DNA from: Nitrospinota bacterium
GTDB taxonomy: Bacteria; Nitrospinota_A; UBA7883; JACRLM01
NCBI GenBank assembly: GCA_016208975.1
Contig: JACQXA010000004.1
Span: 2,077,941-2,141,940 of the forward strand
Length of the DNA: 64,000 nt
Direction of reading: 5' to 3'
Shown: piece after piece, positions 43,358 through 52,098 of the stretch
Layout of the letters: the number at the start of each line of letters is the position of its first letter
How positions within the stretch are numbered: the stretch's first letter is position 1
The notes under the pieces: model-generated
Databases searched by the model: none
Told to the model about the DNA's origin: nothing
Seen by the model: only the letters and a program-made list of their open reading frames with translations
Program-made: the position numbers and the translations under genes

Positions 43358-44005
43358 ATGGCCCATACCAAGTGGAAACAGGGGTTTTTCTCTGATGTGG
43401 AGCCTATCTCCATGCGCGATCCTCTGGCCGAAGCCTTGGGGGCTGTAAATCCCGGGGAACTCATCCATTACCATTATACCGATTGCGTGAAAGTGGCGGG
43501 CCATGCCTGCGCGTCGGTGTCTTCGGCTTTCATGATGACCAAGCTGGCTTTGAACGCCCTTTTTGGCGACGAAACCCCAGTGAGGGGTGAAATTTCCGCC
43601 CGCATAGCCGGAGGCCGTGAGGATGGCGCCACGGGGCCCATAGGGCAGGTTATCCAGTTCATCACAGGGGCGGCGGTGGAAACCGGATTCAAAGGGCTGG
43701 GAGGAAGGTTTGCCAGGGCTCATAAGTTCCTTTATGACGAGAACCTTAAAGATGAAGCGGGGCAGGGCATTCTGGCCGAATTCACCCGGCTGGACACCGG
43801 AGTCAAAGTGCGGGTTCGCGCCAATCCTTCGATAATCCCGTTGACCGGAGAAGAAATGGCCGGGGCCCAGCATTTCGCCAAGGTGGTTTCCGGCAAGGCC
43901 AACGAAGAGGAGCGGGAGGCTTTCTTCGCTTACTGGCAGGGCAGGAACAGGAAAATCCTTCTGGAGCAAATACCCGGCTTATTTAGCGTGGAACGGATCG
44001 GGTAA
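43358..44005 (+). CDS. Conserved protein partnered with DUF542, possibly FmdE-like
   Basis: 215 aa. It contains LIHYHYTDCVKVAGHACASV near residue 36, followed by a helix (SSAFMMTKLALNALFG) and RGEISARIAGGREDGATGPI. The His/Cys cluster followed by a helix recalls the FmdE domain (formylmethanofuran dehydrogenase subunit E), but the match is weak. The 3-nt gap after DUF542 suggests joint function, perhaps in metal or Fe-S handling. Role unknown. Confidence 0.6.
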   Translation: MAHTKWKQGFFSDVEPISMRDPLAEALGAVNPGELIHYHYTDCVKVAGHACASVSSAFMMTKLALNALFGDETPVRGEISARIAGGREDGATGPIGQVIQFITGAAVETGFKGLGGRFARAHKFLYDENLKDEAGQGILAEFTRLDTGVKVRVRANPSIIPLTGEEMAGAQHFAKVVSGKANEEEREAFFAYWQGRNRKILLEQIPGLFSVERIG

Positions 44006-44027
44006 AGCCCACCTTTCCCTCCTTTAT

Positions 44028-44555
44028 TTACATGTCCGGCTTGAGCCATTTCAATGTGTTTATAAACACGTCCAGGTCGCCTTTTGTGAACAGGCAAAAC
44101 ACGATGCGGCGCAGGCTCTGGTTCTCCTCCCGCGCAAAATGATCCAGGGCCGTGGATAACATTATCGCCGCGCACCGGTCCACAGGGAAGCCAAACACCC
44201 CGGTGGATATGGCCGGGAAGGATATGGACTGTATTTTAAGCTCTTCGGCCCTTTTCAATGACGCAAGCGTGGCCATGTGAAGCTTGTTGTCTTCATTTCC
44301 CTCTCCCATGCGGGGGCCCACGGCGTGGATAACGTAACGGGCCTTAAGGTTCCCGGCGCCGGTGACCACGGCGTCCCCAACGGGGCATTGGCCGATCTTG
44401 CTCATCTCAATTTGTATGGCGTCGCCGCCCTTGGCCGCGATGGCGCCGGACACCCCCGCGCCGAGTACAAGGCTGGTGTTGGAGGGGTTTACAATGGCGT
44501 CGGTGGCCATCTCCGTTATATCCCCCTGCATAAGCTCAATAGGGCCGCTTTTCAC
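44028..44555 (-). CDS. Macrodomain (ADP-ribose-binding) protein
   Basis: 175 aa from GTG 44555, preferred because CCGGAGAC lies 5 nt upstream; a longer frame would overlap the GHMP kinase gene. IELMQGDITEMATDAIVNPSN is the macrodomain start, VLGAGVSGAIA the ribose loop and ISFPAISTGVFGFP the phosphate loop. The Asn and Gly-rich loops support a MacroD-type hydrolase of O-acetyl-ADP-ribose or mono-ADP-ribose. It is the last gene of the scpA-rluB-kinase run, 16 nt after the kinase stop. Confidence 0.9.
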   Translation of the reverse strand: MKSGPIELMQGDITEMATDAIVNPSNTSLVLGAGVSGAIAAKGGDAIQIEMSKIGQCPVGDAVVTGAGNLKARYVIHAVGPRMGEGNEDNKLHMATLASLKRAEELKIQSISFPAISTGVFGFPVDRCAAIMLSTALDHFAREENQSLRRIVFCLFTKGDLDVFINTLKWLKPDM

Positions 44556-44571
44556 GAGAAGTCTCCGGTTT

Positions 44572-45594
44572 CTATCTGGATTGATTATAAACTTTAAGGC
44601 CGGTCCTGGAAATGCCAAAGGGCAGGTGGGTGGCCCCCTCCGCCGTGACGGCCCGTATAACTTCCTGTTGCCTGTGAGGCTCGGCGGTCACAAAGAAACA
44701 GCCGCCACCCCCGGCGCCGCAAATGCGGGCGGAACGGGCGCCGTTTTTCATGGCTGAGGCTATGGCCCGGTCTATAACGGGGGTGGAAATTTCCGGGAAC
44801 AGGGAACGGCGGGCGTTCCATTCGTCGCCCACGGCTTTTTCGAAAGCGGCGTAATCGTCTTCCCTGAGCGCGATAAGGGCGCGCAGGGCGCAGGTTGTTA
44901 TTTTGTCGAATTTTTTCACCACGGCGTTGTCTTTCTCCACAACCCGTTTGAACATTTCCCAGTTGTTTATGCCGGATGAGCGGGATTTGCCAGAGTAGAA
45001 AAGCAGAACATGGCGGGCCAGCCACGGCCCGGCGTTATCCAGCTTTTCGCGGACCATCCCCCCGGCGGGAAAATGGAAGGCGTTCACCGAGCCATACACC
45101 GCCGCGGCGTAATCCTGTAACCCTGTGGGGGTCCTAAGCAGGGCCGCCTCCACGTCTTTGGCCACCTGGATGAGTTTTTCTTTGGTCACTTTACGTCCGG
45201 TGGCTTTGGCCAGTGCGCCGCACAGGGCTATGTTCAGCGCCGAAGAACCCGCCAGCCCGGCCCCGGCGGGGGCTTCCGATCGGGTTACAATCTGGGCTCC
45301 GGTGTGGTCGTCGTGGGCGAAATGCTCCAGCAGACGCGACAGCAGGCCCAGCGGGTGATGATGGTTAATTGAATCTATGTCGGCAAAATCCACCCGGTGG
45401 TTGGTGTCTTCGGAGACCAGCACTATTTTGCCGTCATCGCGCGGGGTAACGGTGGCGGTGGTTTTTATGGATATGGCCATGTTGATGGTCACCGCCCCTT
45501 CGAAAAACAGGTTCAACGGCCATATATCCAGGGTTCCCCCGGCCAGGTCTATCCGGGTTGGGGCTACGGCGTCCACAGTCTCAAACGGTTTCAT
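44572..45594 (-). CDS. GHMP-family sugar kinase (heptose kinase-like)
   Basis: 340 aa. APTRIDLAGGTLDIWPLN at the start, SEAPAGAGLAGSSALNIAL as ATP loop and RICGAGGGGCFFVTAE near the end are the three GHMP motifs. The RIDLAGGTLD form is typical of D-glycero-D-manno-heptose-7-phosphate kinase and related sugar kinases rather than mevalonate enzymes. It may serve lipopolysaccharide heptose synthesis; the substrate is not certain. Its ATG overlaps the stop of the upstream pseudouridine synthase (ATGA). Confidence 0.83.
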   Translation of the reverse strand: MKPFETVDAVAPTRIDLAGGTLDIWPLNLFFEGAVTINMAISIKTTATVTPRDDGKIVLVSEDTNHRVDFADIDSINHHHPLGLLSRLLEHFAHDDHTGAQIVTRSEAPAGAGLAGSSALNIALCGALAKATGRKVTKEKLIQVAKDVEAALLRTPTGLQDYAAAVYGSVNAFHFPAGGMVREKLDNAGPWLARHVLLFYSGKSRSSGINNWEMFKRVVEKDNAVVKKFDKITTCALRALIALREDDYAAFEKAVGDEWNARRSLFPEISTPVIDRAIASAMKNGARSARICGAGGGGCFFVTAEPHRQQEVIRAVTAEGATHLPFGISRTGLKVYNQSR

Positions 45595-46361
45595 TTCCCC
45601 TTTACCTTGTGGCCAGCGGATTTCATCAGTTTATTCACCGCCTCCACGGGTATATGGACCATATCCCCCGGCTTTATCATTCCCAGGGTTATGTTCCCGA
45701 TGGACACCCTTTTAAGTTTCAGCACCGGGTGCCCCAGCGTTTCCAGCAGACGGCGTATATGACGGTTGCGCCCCTCGGTAAGCACCATCCTCAGCCAGCA
45801 GTTGGAGCCTACAACCTCGGTAACCTCCACCGAGTCTGCCGCCAGCCGCTCACCTTCTATGGTGACGCCGCCTTTTATTTTCTTTAGCGCCTTTTCATCG
45901 GGCGTGTTGCGGGTTTTGACAAGATAAACCCGCTCAACCCGGTTTTTCGGCGAAAGCACGGCCTGGGCGAAAGCCCCGTCGTTGGTGAGCAGTAGAAGCC
46001 CCTCGGACATAATATCAAGTCTGCCCACGGGATACACATTCATATATCCCGGCGGCAGATAATCCATAACGGTGCGCCGCCCCTCCTCATCCGACCGGGT
46101 GGTGACTACCCCCTTGGGCTTGTACATGGCCAGGTATATCTTGCGGGGGGCCTGGGCCAGAACCTTGCCTTCCACCTTGATGATGTCGTTTTCCGGGTCG
46201 GCGGAAACACCTTTAACCCGCACCGTAACGCCGTTTACGGAAACTTTTCCCGACGCGATAAGCGCCTCGGCCTTGCGGAGGGAATATTGCCCCGTGGCGG
46301 CGATTATCTTGTGAAGGCGTACTTTAGCGGGACTGCCGTCCTCACTCTTCTTTTGCGTCAT
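45591..46361 (-). CDS. rluB: Pseudouridine synthase of the RsuA/RluB/E/F family
   Basis: 256 aa from ATG 46361. An N-terminal S4 domain (RLHKIIAATGQYSLRKAEAL) is followed by the catalytic block VGRLDIMSEGLLLLTNDG with the active Asp, and EGRNRHIRRLLETLGHPV. It isomerises uridines in rRNA; RluB (23S U2605) is the likeliest subtype because scpA-scpB-rluB is a common gene order. It overlaps scpB by 20 nt. Confidence 0.9.
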   Translation of the reverse strand: MTQKKSEDGSPAKVRLHKIIAATGQYSLRKAEALIASGKVSVNGVTVRVKGVSADPENDIIKVEGKVLAQAPRKIYLAMYKPKGVVTTRSDEEGRRTVMDYLPPGYMNVYPVGRLDIMSEGLLLLTNDGAFAQAVLSPKNRVERVYLVKTRNTPDEKALKKIKGGVTIEGERLAADSVEVTEVVGSNCWLRMVLTEGRNRHIRRLLETLGHPVLKLKRVSIGNITLGMIKPGDMVHIPVEAVNKLMKSAGHKVKGK

Positions 46362-47178
46362 CCTGTCCCGATTCTTCCGTGTCTTCAATATAACGGGAAC
46401 GCAAGCTTTCCCCTTCGGGGTCTTCTTCCGCCTCAAAACCTTTGGTTATTACGGCAAGGCCGTCTTCCTCCACGCCCCCCTCTTCCACCTCGACGGATTC
46501 CTCATCATTGGAGGGTTCTTCGGCTGTCTCCCCGGCCGGTTCGAGAGTTTCAATTTCCCCCTCCTCGACGGTTTCAACTTCGCCGGAAACGCCGCCTTCC
46601 CCTTCATCGTCCGCAAACTCCAGCGACTGTTGCGGCGAAAGGGACATCATGGCTTCCAGCTCCTCGGCGAACTCGTCCAGCGTTGGCAGGTCCGCCAGGC
46701 GGGCCAGACCGAAATATTCCAAAAACCGCTTGGTGGTGCCGTACATCATTGGTTTGCCGGGGGCTTTTCTCCGGCCCATGGCGCGGAGGAGGTTCTTTTC
46801 CATCAGGCCCCGGAGCGCCGCGCCAGAATCCACCCCGCGGATCTCATCCACCTCCGCCCGGGTGATGGGCTGGCGGTATGCGATTATGGCCAGCGCCTCC
46901 AAGGCGGCCCGGCCCAGTTTTTGCCCCTTTTCCATTTTATAGAACTGGGTTACCCACCCGGCGTATTCCGCCCGGGTCTGCAACCGCCACCCCTCGGCCA
47001 CCTCCACCAGCGTTGTGGGGCGGTTTTCAAAATCCTCCCGCATGGACGAAAGGAACTCCAGCATTTCTTCCCGGGTGAATTCCCGGTCGAAAAGCTCCAC
47101 AAGCCGCTCCACGGTAACGGGGCTGTCCGCTACGAAAAGGATGTTCTCGATTATCGCCTTTACCTGTTGCTGATCCAA
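46342..47178 (-). CDS. scpB: Segregation and condensation protein B
   Basis: 278 aa. IIENILFVADSPVTVERLVELF opens the first winged helix, and LGRAALEALAIIAYRQPITRAEVDEIRGVD is the conserved core. FLEYFGLARLADLPTLDEF ends the folded part. The last 90 residues are an acidic tail (EEGEIETLEPAGETAEE), longer than usual. ScpB forms the kleisin complex with ScpA and SMC in chromosome condensation. It starts 3 nt after scpA. Confidence 0.96.
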   Translation of the reverse strand: MDQQQVKAIIENILFVADSPVTVERLVELFDREFTREEMLEFLSSMREDFENRPTTLVEVAEGWRLQTRAEYAGWVTQFYKMEKGQKLGRAALEALAIIAYRQPITRAEVDEIRGVDSGAALRGLMEKNLLRAMGRRKAPGKPMMYGTTKRFLEYFGLARLADLPTLDEFAEELEAMMSLSPQQSLEFADDEGEGGVSGEVETVEEGEIETLEPAGETAEEPSNDEESVEVEEGGVEEDGLAVITKGFEAEEDPEGESLRSRYIEDTEESGQDDAKEE

Positions 47179-47181
47179 AGG

Positions 47182-48033
47182 TCACTCTCCAAGATTATTT
47201 TCTTCAACGGGCCTTTCGGCCGGCCCCGGCGCCGCCGGGGGATTGGACGGCTCCACGTTTTCCGCCGCGCCGCCCAAGGGCAGTTCGGGCTCCTGCGCCC
47301 CGATGGGGCCTTCATCTTCAATAGCTTTATAGATGACAATTTCCCCGCCCGCCCGGGTTTGGCTGGCCCGGGCCAGCTTAAGCCGCATAACCTCCAGCAG
47401 GGCCAGGAAAGTGGCGATTATCTCCATTTTCACCCTTGAGGTGGCGAAGAGCGAGTCGAACGTTATGAACTCCTCGGTGTCCAGCCGGGTCATCATCTCG
47501 TTTATCTTGTCGGTTACGGACATCTCCTCCAGGGTGACGGTGTATTTGGATTCGGCGCCGAACCGCTGAAGTATCTTCTGGAATGCGCCCAGCAACTCGA
47601 AAACGCTAACTTCCAGAAGTATTTCCCCCTCGTCGGGCATATCCGCCTTGGAAGGTATCCGGGTGAAGGTCTGGGTCTGGTCCAGCTCCATTTCCCTGAG
47701 TTTCAGGGCCGCTTCCTTGAACTTTTTGTATTCCACCAGTTTGTGGATAAGCTCTTCGCGGGGGTCTTCACCCTCTTCCATCGCCTCTTCCTCGGCCACT
47801 TCGGGTTTTGGCAGAAGCATTTTGGATTTTATATAGGTAAGGGTGGCCGCCATAACCAGGAACTCCCCGGCCACCTCCAGGTTGAGCGATTTCATTATCT
47901 CTATATATTCGAGATACCGCTCGGTGATGGTGGCTATGGGGATGTCGTAAATGTCCAGCTGGTTCTCCTTTATCAGGTGCAAAAGGAGGTCCAGCGGCCC
48001 CTCGAAAACATCCAGCTTAACGTTGTAACTCAT
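47182..48033 (-). CDS. scpA: Segregation and condensation protein A
   Basis: 283 aa kleisin. VFEGPLDLLLHLIKENQLDI at the N-terminus binds the SMC neck, and FLALLEVMRLKLARASQ near residue 215 is the C-terminal winged helix that contacts the SMC head. A Pro/Ala-rich tail of about 40 residues follows. First gene of the minus-strand run scpA-scpB-rluB-GHMP kinase-macrodomain. Confidence 0.96.
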   Translation of the reverse strand: MSYNVKLDVFEGPLDLLLHLIKENQLDIYDIPIATITERYLEYIEIMKSLNLEVAGEFLVMAATLTYIKSKMLLPKPEVAEEEAMEEGEDPREELIHKLVEYKKFKEAALKLREMELDQTQTFTRIPSKADMPDEGEILLEVSVFELLGAFQKILQRFGAESKYTVTLEEMSVTDKINEMMTRLDTEEFITFDSLFATSRVKMEIIATFLALLEVMRLKLARASQTRAGGEIVIYKAIEDEGPIGAQEPELPLGGAAENVEPSNPPAAPGPAERPVEENNLGE

Positions 48034-48440
48034 GTCTTTTTATAGTGTTAGGCTATTTGAAGCCCTTTGTTTCCCAATCCGGCCCCGTGTGTAAACTTGC
48101 CATTATAAACCATCAAACCAAAATATGGCCCAAATAAGGTTCCTGTTTTGCGGGTAGCCTTTTTTAACTGTCCGCCAGCCGTAACCGGCCATGAGAGGCA
48201 TGGTAATTCGAAAGACCCGGGGTTTTAACCGAAGGTGGAGGAAAAGGAGAATTTGAGGGATTTGGAGGATTTGAAAAGGATGAAAAATATGGGGCATTTG
48301 TTGGAGTTTTCACCCTGTGTTAGGAGCGAACGATGTACGCGGTATGCGGATCGTTATGACGCCGTACCGCAACCTAAGGAACCGCCCCGGCGAAAGGCTT
48401 CGCCTTCGCCACCCCGCCTTGCCAAGGCGGGGAAAAGGAA
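48034..48440. other. Intergenic stretch without a recognised gene
   Basis: About 400 bp upstream of scpA, before the repeat cluster. It holds the scpA promoter region and low-complexity runs such as GAGGATTTGAAAAGGATG. No conserved frame or RNA was recognised. Confidence 0.5.
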
Positions 48441-48609
48441 TCCGTGGCCGGGAGATATCCAGTAGGGGCGATTTGCAAATCGCCCTGGGTAAGTCAACAG
48501 GTTGCCAGCACAGGAAACCGTGGTCGGGCGACCACGGGGAAGCGTTCATATGGCGACTACGGGGAAGCGGTCATGAGGCGACCACGGGGAAGCGTTCATA
48601 GCGCCACCT
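48441..48609. repeat. REP-like palindrome cluster A
   Basis: Contains GGGCGATTTGCAAATCGCCC (48466-48485), a perfect 20-bp palindrome, and CCGTGGTCGGGCGACCACGG (48518-48537), a 9-bp hairpin with a 2-nt loop. After these come three diverged units of a 25-30-bp repeat built on CGACCACGGGGAAGCGTTCAT. The same order recurs at 51918-52084 and around 55153-55313. Confidence 0.85.
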
Positions 48610-48617
48610 CCTTTATA

Positions 48618-48768
48618 GGTGGTGTCCCAGTTTGAATCCCAAATAATAGACAGATCCTTCACTTCGCTGGCGCTTCGTTCAGGATGACAATGTTATCAAC
48701 GGCTTTTATATTGTCATTCTGAGCGTAAGTGAAGAATCTCCCCTGTACTTTCAAACTGGGACACTACC
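48618..48768 (+). mobile_element. MITE-like element, copy 1
   Basis: 151 bp with terminal inverted repeats GGTGGTGTCCCAGTTTGAA and its complement (one mismatch on the right). It is flanked by a perfect 8-bp direct repeat CCTTTATA (48610-48617 and 48769-48776), the expected target-site duplication. The interior is a long imperfect hairpin containing GACAATGTTATCAACGG. There is no coding capacity, so it depends on a transposase elsewhere. Confidence 0.85.
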
Positions 48769-48776
48769 CCTTTATA

Positions 48777-48860
48777 GCCAAACTTGCTTCATCCGCTTCG
48801 CCGGGGTCGCCCAACCCCGGGAGATATCCAGTAGGGGCGATTTGCTAATCGCCCAGCTTT
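48777..48860. repeat. REP-like palindromes running into the hemL 3' end
   Basis: CCGGGGTCGCCCAACCCCGG (48801-48820, one mismatch from a perfect hairpin) and GGGCGATT/AATCGCCC (48835-48854) lie partly inside the hemL frame. The whole segment matches 55153-55240. Confidence 0.85.
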
Positions 48861-50120
48861 TTTAGCCGCTTCCAGGGTTTTCCAGATGTCTTCCTTGGTG
48901 TGGGCCAGGGACATGAAACCCGCCTCGAATTGGCTGGGGGCCATGTACACCCCGTTTTCCAGCATGGCCAGGAAGAATTTGGCGAACCTGGCGGTGTCGC
49001 AGGTTTTGGCGCTCTTATAGTCGTAAACCTCCGGCGCATCCGTAAGGAACATGGAGAACAGCGACCCGGCGCGGTTGAACACCGCCGGAACGCCCGCCTC
49101 CTGCGCAAGACCCTGCAAGCCGTCGCATAGGGTGCCGGTGAGGTCGTCCAGTTTCCCGTAAACGCCCGGTTCGGCCAGAATCCTGAGCGTCTCCATCCCG
49201 GCCGCCATGGCCAGCGGATTGCCCGAGAGGGTGCCAGCCTGATATATGGGGCCCGCCGGGGCCACCTGTTCCATGATCTCCCGTTTGCCGCCGTAGGCGC
49301 CCACAGGGAGGCCGCCGCCGATTATCTTGCCCATGGTGGTAAGGTCCGGCGTAACATGATAAAGCTCCTGCGCGCCGCCTAAAGCCAGCCGGAAGCCTGT
49401 TATAACCTCGTCGAATATCAGCAGGGCGCCGTATTTGTCGCAAAGGGAGCGGAGCCCTTTTAAATAGCCCGGCTGGGGGAGTATCACCCCCATGTTGCCG
49501 ATGACAGGCTCCACTATCACGCAGGCTATGGATTTGCCTTCGGCCTCGAATTCCCGCTCCACGGCGTCCAGGTCGTTATAGGGGAGCGACCGGGTAAGCT
49601 CCGCCAGGGCTTTGGGCACGCCGGGGGAGTCTGGCAGGCCCAGGGTTTCCACGCCGGAACCGGCCTGCACGAGCATGGAGTCTCCATGGCCGTGGTAGCA
49701 CCCGTCGAACTTTATTATCTTGTCGCGCCCGGTGTATCCGCGGGCAAGGCGGATCGCGCTTATCACCGCCTCGGTGCCGGAGCTTACCATCCGCACCATT
49801 TCCACCGATGGCACGGCTTTAACCACAAGCCCGGCCATCTCGGTTTCCATCCCGGTGGGGGCGCCGAAACTGGTGCCGTTAACCATGGCGCTACCGATGG
49901 CGCCCAGCACCCTGGGGTTGGCGTGTCCGGCTATCATGGGACCCCATGAGCTGACGTAGTCTATATATTCCTTGCCGTCCACGTCGGTGATCTTGCACCC
50001 TTTGGCGCTTTTTACGAACACAGGGGCGCCGCCCACGGCGCGGAAGGCGCGAACGGGGCTGTTGACGCCGCCGGGGATGACTTTCTTGGCCTGTTCGAAC
50101 AGGCGGGAAGATTCGCTCAT
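48789..50120 (-). CDS. hemL: Glutamate-1-semialdehyde 2,1-aminomutase
   Basis: 443 aa. PLP enzyme: [53 protein letters not shown] and Lys265 in [14 protein letters not shown] are the standard blocks. It converts glutamate-1-semialdehyde to 5-aminolevulinate for heme, needed by the many cytochromes here. The last 21 residues ([15 protein letters not shown], then RPRRSG) are translated from the REP-like repeat, not from native hemL sequence. The core enzyme seems complete before it. Confidence 0.96.
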   Translation of the reverse strand: MSESSRLFEQAKKVIPGGVNSPVRAFRAVGGAPVFVKSAKGCKITDVDGKEYIDYVSSWGPMIAGHANPRVLGAIGSAMVNGTSFGAPTGMETEMAGLVVKAVPSVEMVRMVSSGTEAVISAIRLARGYTGRDKIIKFDGCYHGHGDSMLVQAGSGVETLGLPDSPGVPKALAELTRSLPYNDLDAVEREFEAEGKSIACVIVEPVIGNMGVILPQPGYLKGLRSLCDKYGALLIFDEVITGFRLALGGAQELYHVTPDLTTMGKIIGGGLPVGAYGGKREIMEQVAPAGPIYQAGTLSGNPLAMAAGMETLRILAEPGVYGKLDDLTGTLCDGLQGLAQEAGVPAVFNRAGSLFSMFLTDAPEVYDYKSAKTCDTARFAKFFLAMLENGVYMAPSQFEAGFMSLAHTKEDIWKTLEAAKKAGRLANRPYWISPGVGRPRRSG

Positions 50121-50148
50121 TTAGAAAATAAAACTCCAGTGTAATGGG

Positions 50149-50997
50149 TCAGACGTATTTGCCTATTATAAGCTCCAGGTCTTTCCTGGCGCTGGCGGGA
50201 ATCATCGCCGGGTTGGTCATGATGCCGTGTTTGAGCGCGTCTTTGCAACCGCAGTCGCGCTCCTTTTTTATCATGGGCACGCCAGCTTTGATGGCCGCCT
50301 TGGAGTTGGCCACGTTGGCGTTCATTGTGGCGATAACCTGCTCCACGGTGACCACTTCGTTGTGCCAGCAGTCGTAATCGGTGGCAAGGGCGATGGTGGC
50401 GTAACAAATTTCCGCCTCGCGGGCCAGCTTGGCCTCCTGCAGGTTGGTCATGCCGATAACCTCGGCCCCCCAGGAACGGTACAAGCGCGACTCGGCCCGG
50501 GTGGAGAACAGCGGCCCTTCCATGCAGACGTATGCGCCGCCCATGTGGGATGTCCAGCCCACCTTTTTGGTTGCCTCGTGGAGGACACCGGCCAGATAGC
50601 CGCACACAGGGTCGGCAAAAGATACATGGGCCACCACACCGTTACCGAAGAAAGTGTCGGCCCGTTTGCCCCGGGTGCGGTCTATAAACTGGTCTATCAC
50701 CACGGCGTGGCCGGGATGGATTTCCTCTTTGAGCGAGCCCACGGCGGAGACGGATATGATGCGTTCCACCCCCAGCTTTTTCATGGCCCAAATGTTGGCG
50801 CGGAAATTAAGCTCCGAGGGGAGAATCCTGTGACCCCGGCCATGGCGGGGCAGGAAGGCCATTTCAACCCCGTCCAGGGTTCCCGTGACAATCTCGTCCG
50901 AAGGGTCGCCGAAAGGGGTGGGCACCTTTACGGATTTTACGTTCAAAAGCCCTTCCATTTCGTACAGGCCACTGCCGCCGATGATGCCGATGGTCAT
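50149..50997 (-). CDS. mtnP: S-methyl-5'-thioadenosine phosphorylase
   Basis: 282 aa. IGIIGGSGLYEMEGL, TPFGDPSDEIVTG, LPRHGRGHRILPSE and the substrate block GGAYVCMEGPLFSTRAESR mark the family; ATDYDCWHNEVVTVEQV is the later signature. It splits methylthioadenosine with phosphate in methionine salvage and polyamine metabolism. hemL follows 28 nt downstream and may share its transcript. Confidence 0.95.
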   Translation of the reverse strand: MTIGIIGGSGLYEMEGLLNVKSVKVPTPFGDPSDEIVTGTLDGVEMAFLPRHGRGHRILPSELNFRANIWAMKKLGVERIISVSAVGSLKEEIHPGHAVVIDQFIDRTRGKRADTFFGNGVVAHVSFADPVCGYLAGVLHEATKKVGWTSHMGGAYVCMEGPLFSTRAESRLYRSWGAEVIGMTNLQEAKLAREAEICYATIALATDYDCWHNEVVTVEQVIATMNANVANSKAAIKAGVPMIKKERDCGCKDALKHGIMTNPAMIPASARKDLELIIGKYV

Positions 50998-51154
50998 TGG
51001 TGAAAATCTCCAGTTATGGGCGATTTATGGACGGATAACTATCGCATAACGGCGCCCGGCCTTCAAGAGGGGAAATAACCATCCGCTATCGCGTTGACAA
51101 TGGACCGTTCCGGATGCATCATCAAACAAAGACTCCACAATAAAGGCCCATACC

Positions 51155-51904
51155 ATGGAATGCCCCAAGTGCGGCCATAAGCAACCGGATGGCGCGAAAG
51201 AATGCGAACGATGCGGCATTATTTTCAGCAAATGGCGCGAAAGGCAGGAGAGGCAGGAAAGGGGCGAACCCAGCAGGTCAACCAGTAGCTCAATCAAGGT
51301 TCAGCCGTTAAACCCTTACGCCGTCAAAAAAGATTCCAAAGACTGGGTTGGGTACATCCAGCCGGCCATCATTTTAATCGCGTTTCTGGGCGCGGGGCTC
51401 TGGATACATCACGACCTGAACAACTGGCGGGAATTCACGTCGCCCACCAGGGGTTTCACGCTGGAGTTCCCCGGAACGCCGGAATCACAAACCGACAGCT
51501 CCACGGTAAGGCCGGACCCTTCCATAACTGTGTACCTGACTTCGGAGTTCCACCAGGTGGCGCCATTGTTCGGCATACCCGGCATCTATTACGCGGTGAT
51601 GGTTGCGGATTATAAATACCAGTCCAGCCAGCCTGTGGAATGGGACGATGAAAAAGGTTTCGCCGGGTTCCGGGACGGGGTGATAAAGGAGCTGGGGTTT
51701 GCCGCCCGGGTAGAGTCGCAGAGTGATGTGGAAATCGCCGGATACCGGGGCAAGGAATACAATTTTTCCGCCAACATAAGAAAAGCCACCATCCGGGTTT
51801 TCCGCAAGGGGGACAGGATGTACGCCCTGGCGGTGATGCATCCGCCGCTTCTTACCCTGGCCGAGGATAAAGAGCGGTTTTTCGGTTCGTTGAGGTTGGA
51901 GTAG
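51155..51904 (+). CDS. Zinc-ribbon membrane protein of unknown function
   Basis: 249 aa. An N-terminal zinc ribbon MECPKCGHKQPDGAKECERC is followed by a charged linker, a membrane helix near 70-90 (IILIAFLGAGLWIHH), and an extracytoplasmic domain that begins FTSPTRGFTLEFPGTPE. That opening resembles small periplasmic domains seen after zinc ribbons in other bacteria. No enzyme motif is visible. It stands alone between mtnP and a repeat cluster. Confidence 0.75.
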   Translation: MECPKCGHKQPDGAKECERCGIIFSKWRERQERQERGEPSRSTSSSIKVQPLNPYAVKKDSKDWVGYIQPAIILIAFLGAGLWIHHDLNNWREFTSPTRGFTLEFPGTPESQTDSSTVRPDPSITVYLTSEFHQVAPLFGIPGIYYAVMVADYKYQSSQPVEWDDEKGFAGFRDGVIKELGFAARVESQSDVEIAGYRGKEYNFSANIRKATIRVFRKGDRMYALAVMHPPLLTLAEDKERFFGSLRLE

Positions 51905-51917
51905 AACTAGAAGGGAA

Positions 51918-52084
51918 ATGGAACCGTGGTCGGGCGATATCCCCAGTAGGGGCGATTTGCTAATCGCCCAGGGTAAGTCAACAGGTTGCCAGCACAGGAA
52001 TCCGTGGTCGGGCGACCACGGGGAAACGCTCATATGACGACCACGGGGAAGCGTTTATATGACGACTACGGGGAAGCGCTTAAT
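51918..52084. repeat. REP-like palindrome cluster B
   Basis: Includes GGGCGATT/AATCGCCC (51950-51969) and CCGTGGTCGGGCGACCACGG (52002-52021), then units based on GACCACGGGGAAGCGTTTAT. Same order as 48441-48609. It ends close to the lipoprotein gene stop at 52099. Confidence 0.85.
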
Positions 52085-52098
52085 TTGTATATCACCCC

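Noticed and set aside
46287-47439. Plus-strand Pro/Arg-rich frames opposite scpB and scpA
   Set aside because: Shadows of the acidic scpB tail and scpA; no start site or domain.
48235-48635. Small open frames in the repeat cluster
   Set aside because: They are made of REP palindromes and repeat units found elsewhere in non-coding positions.
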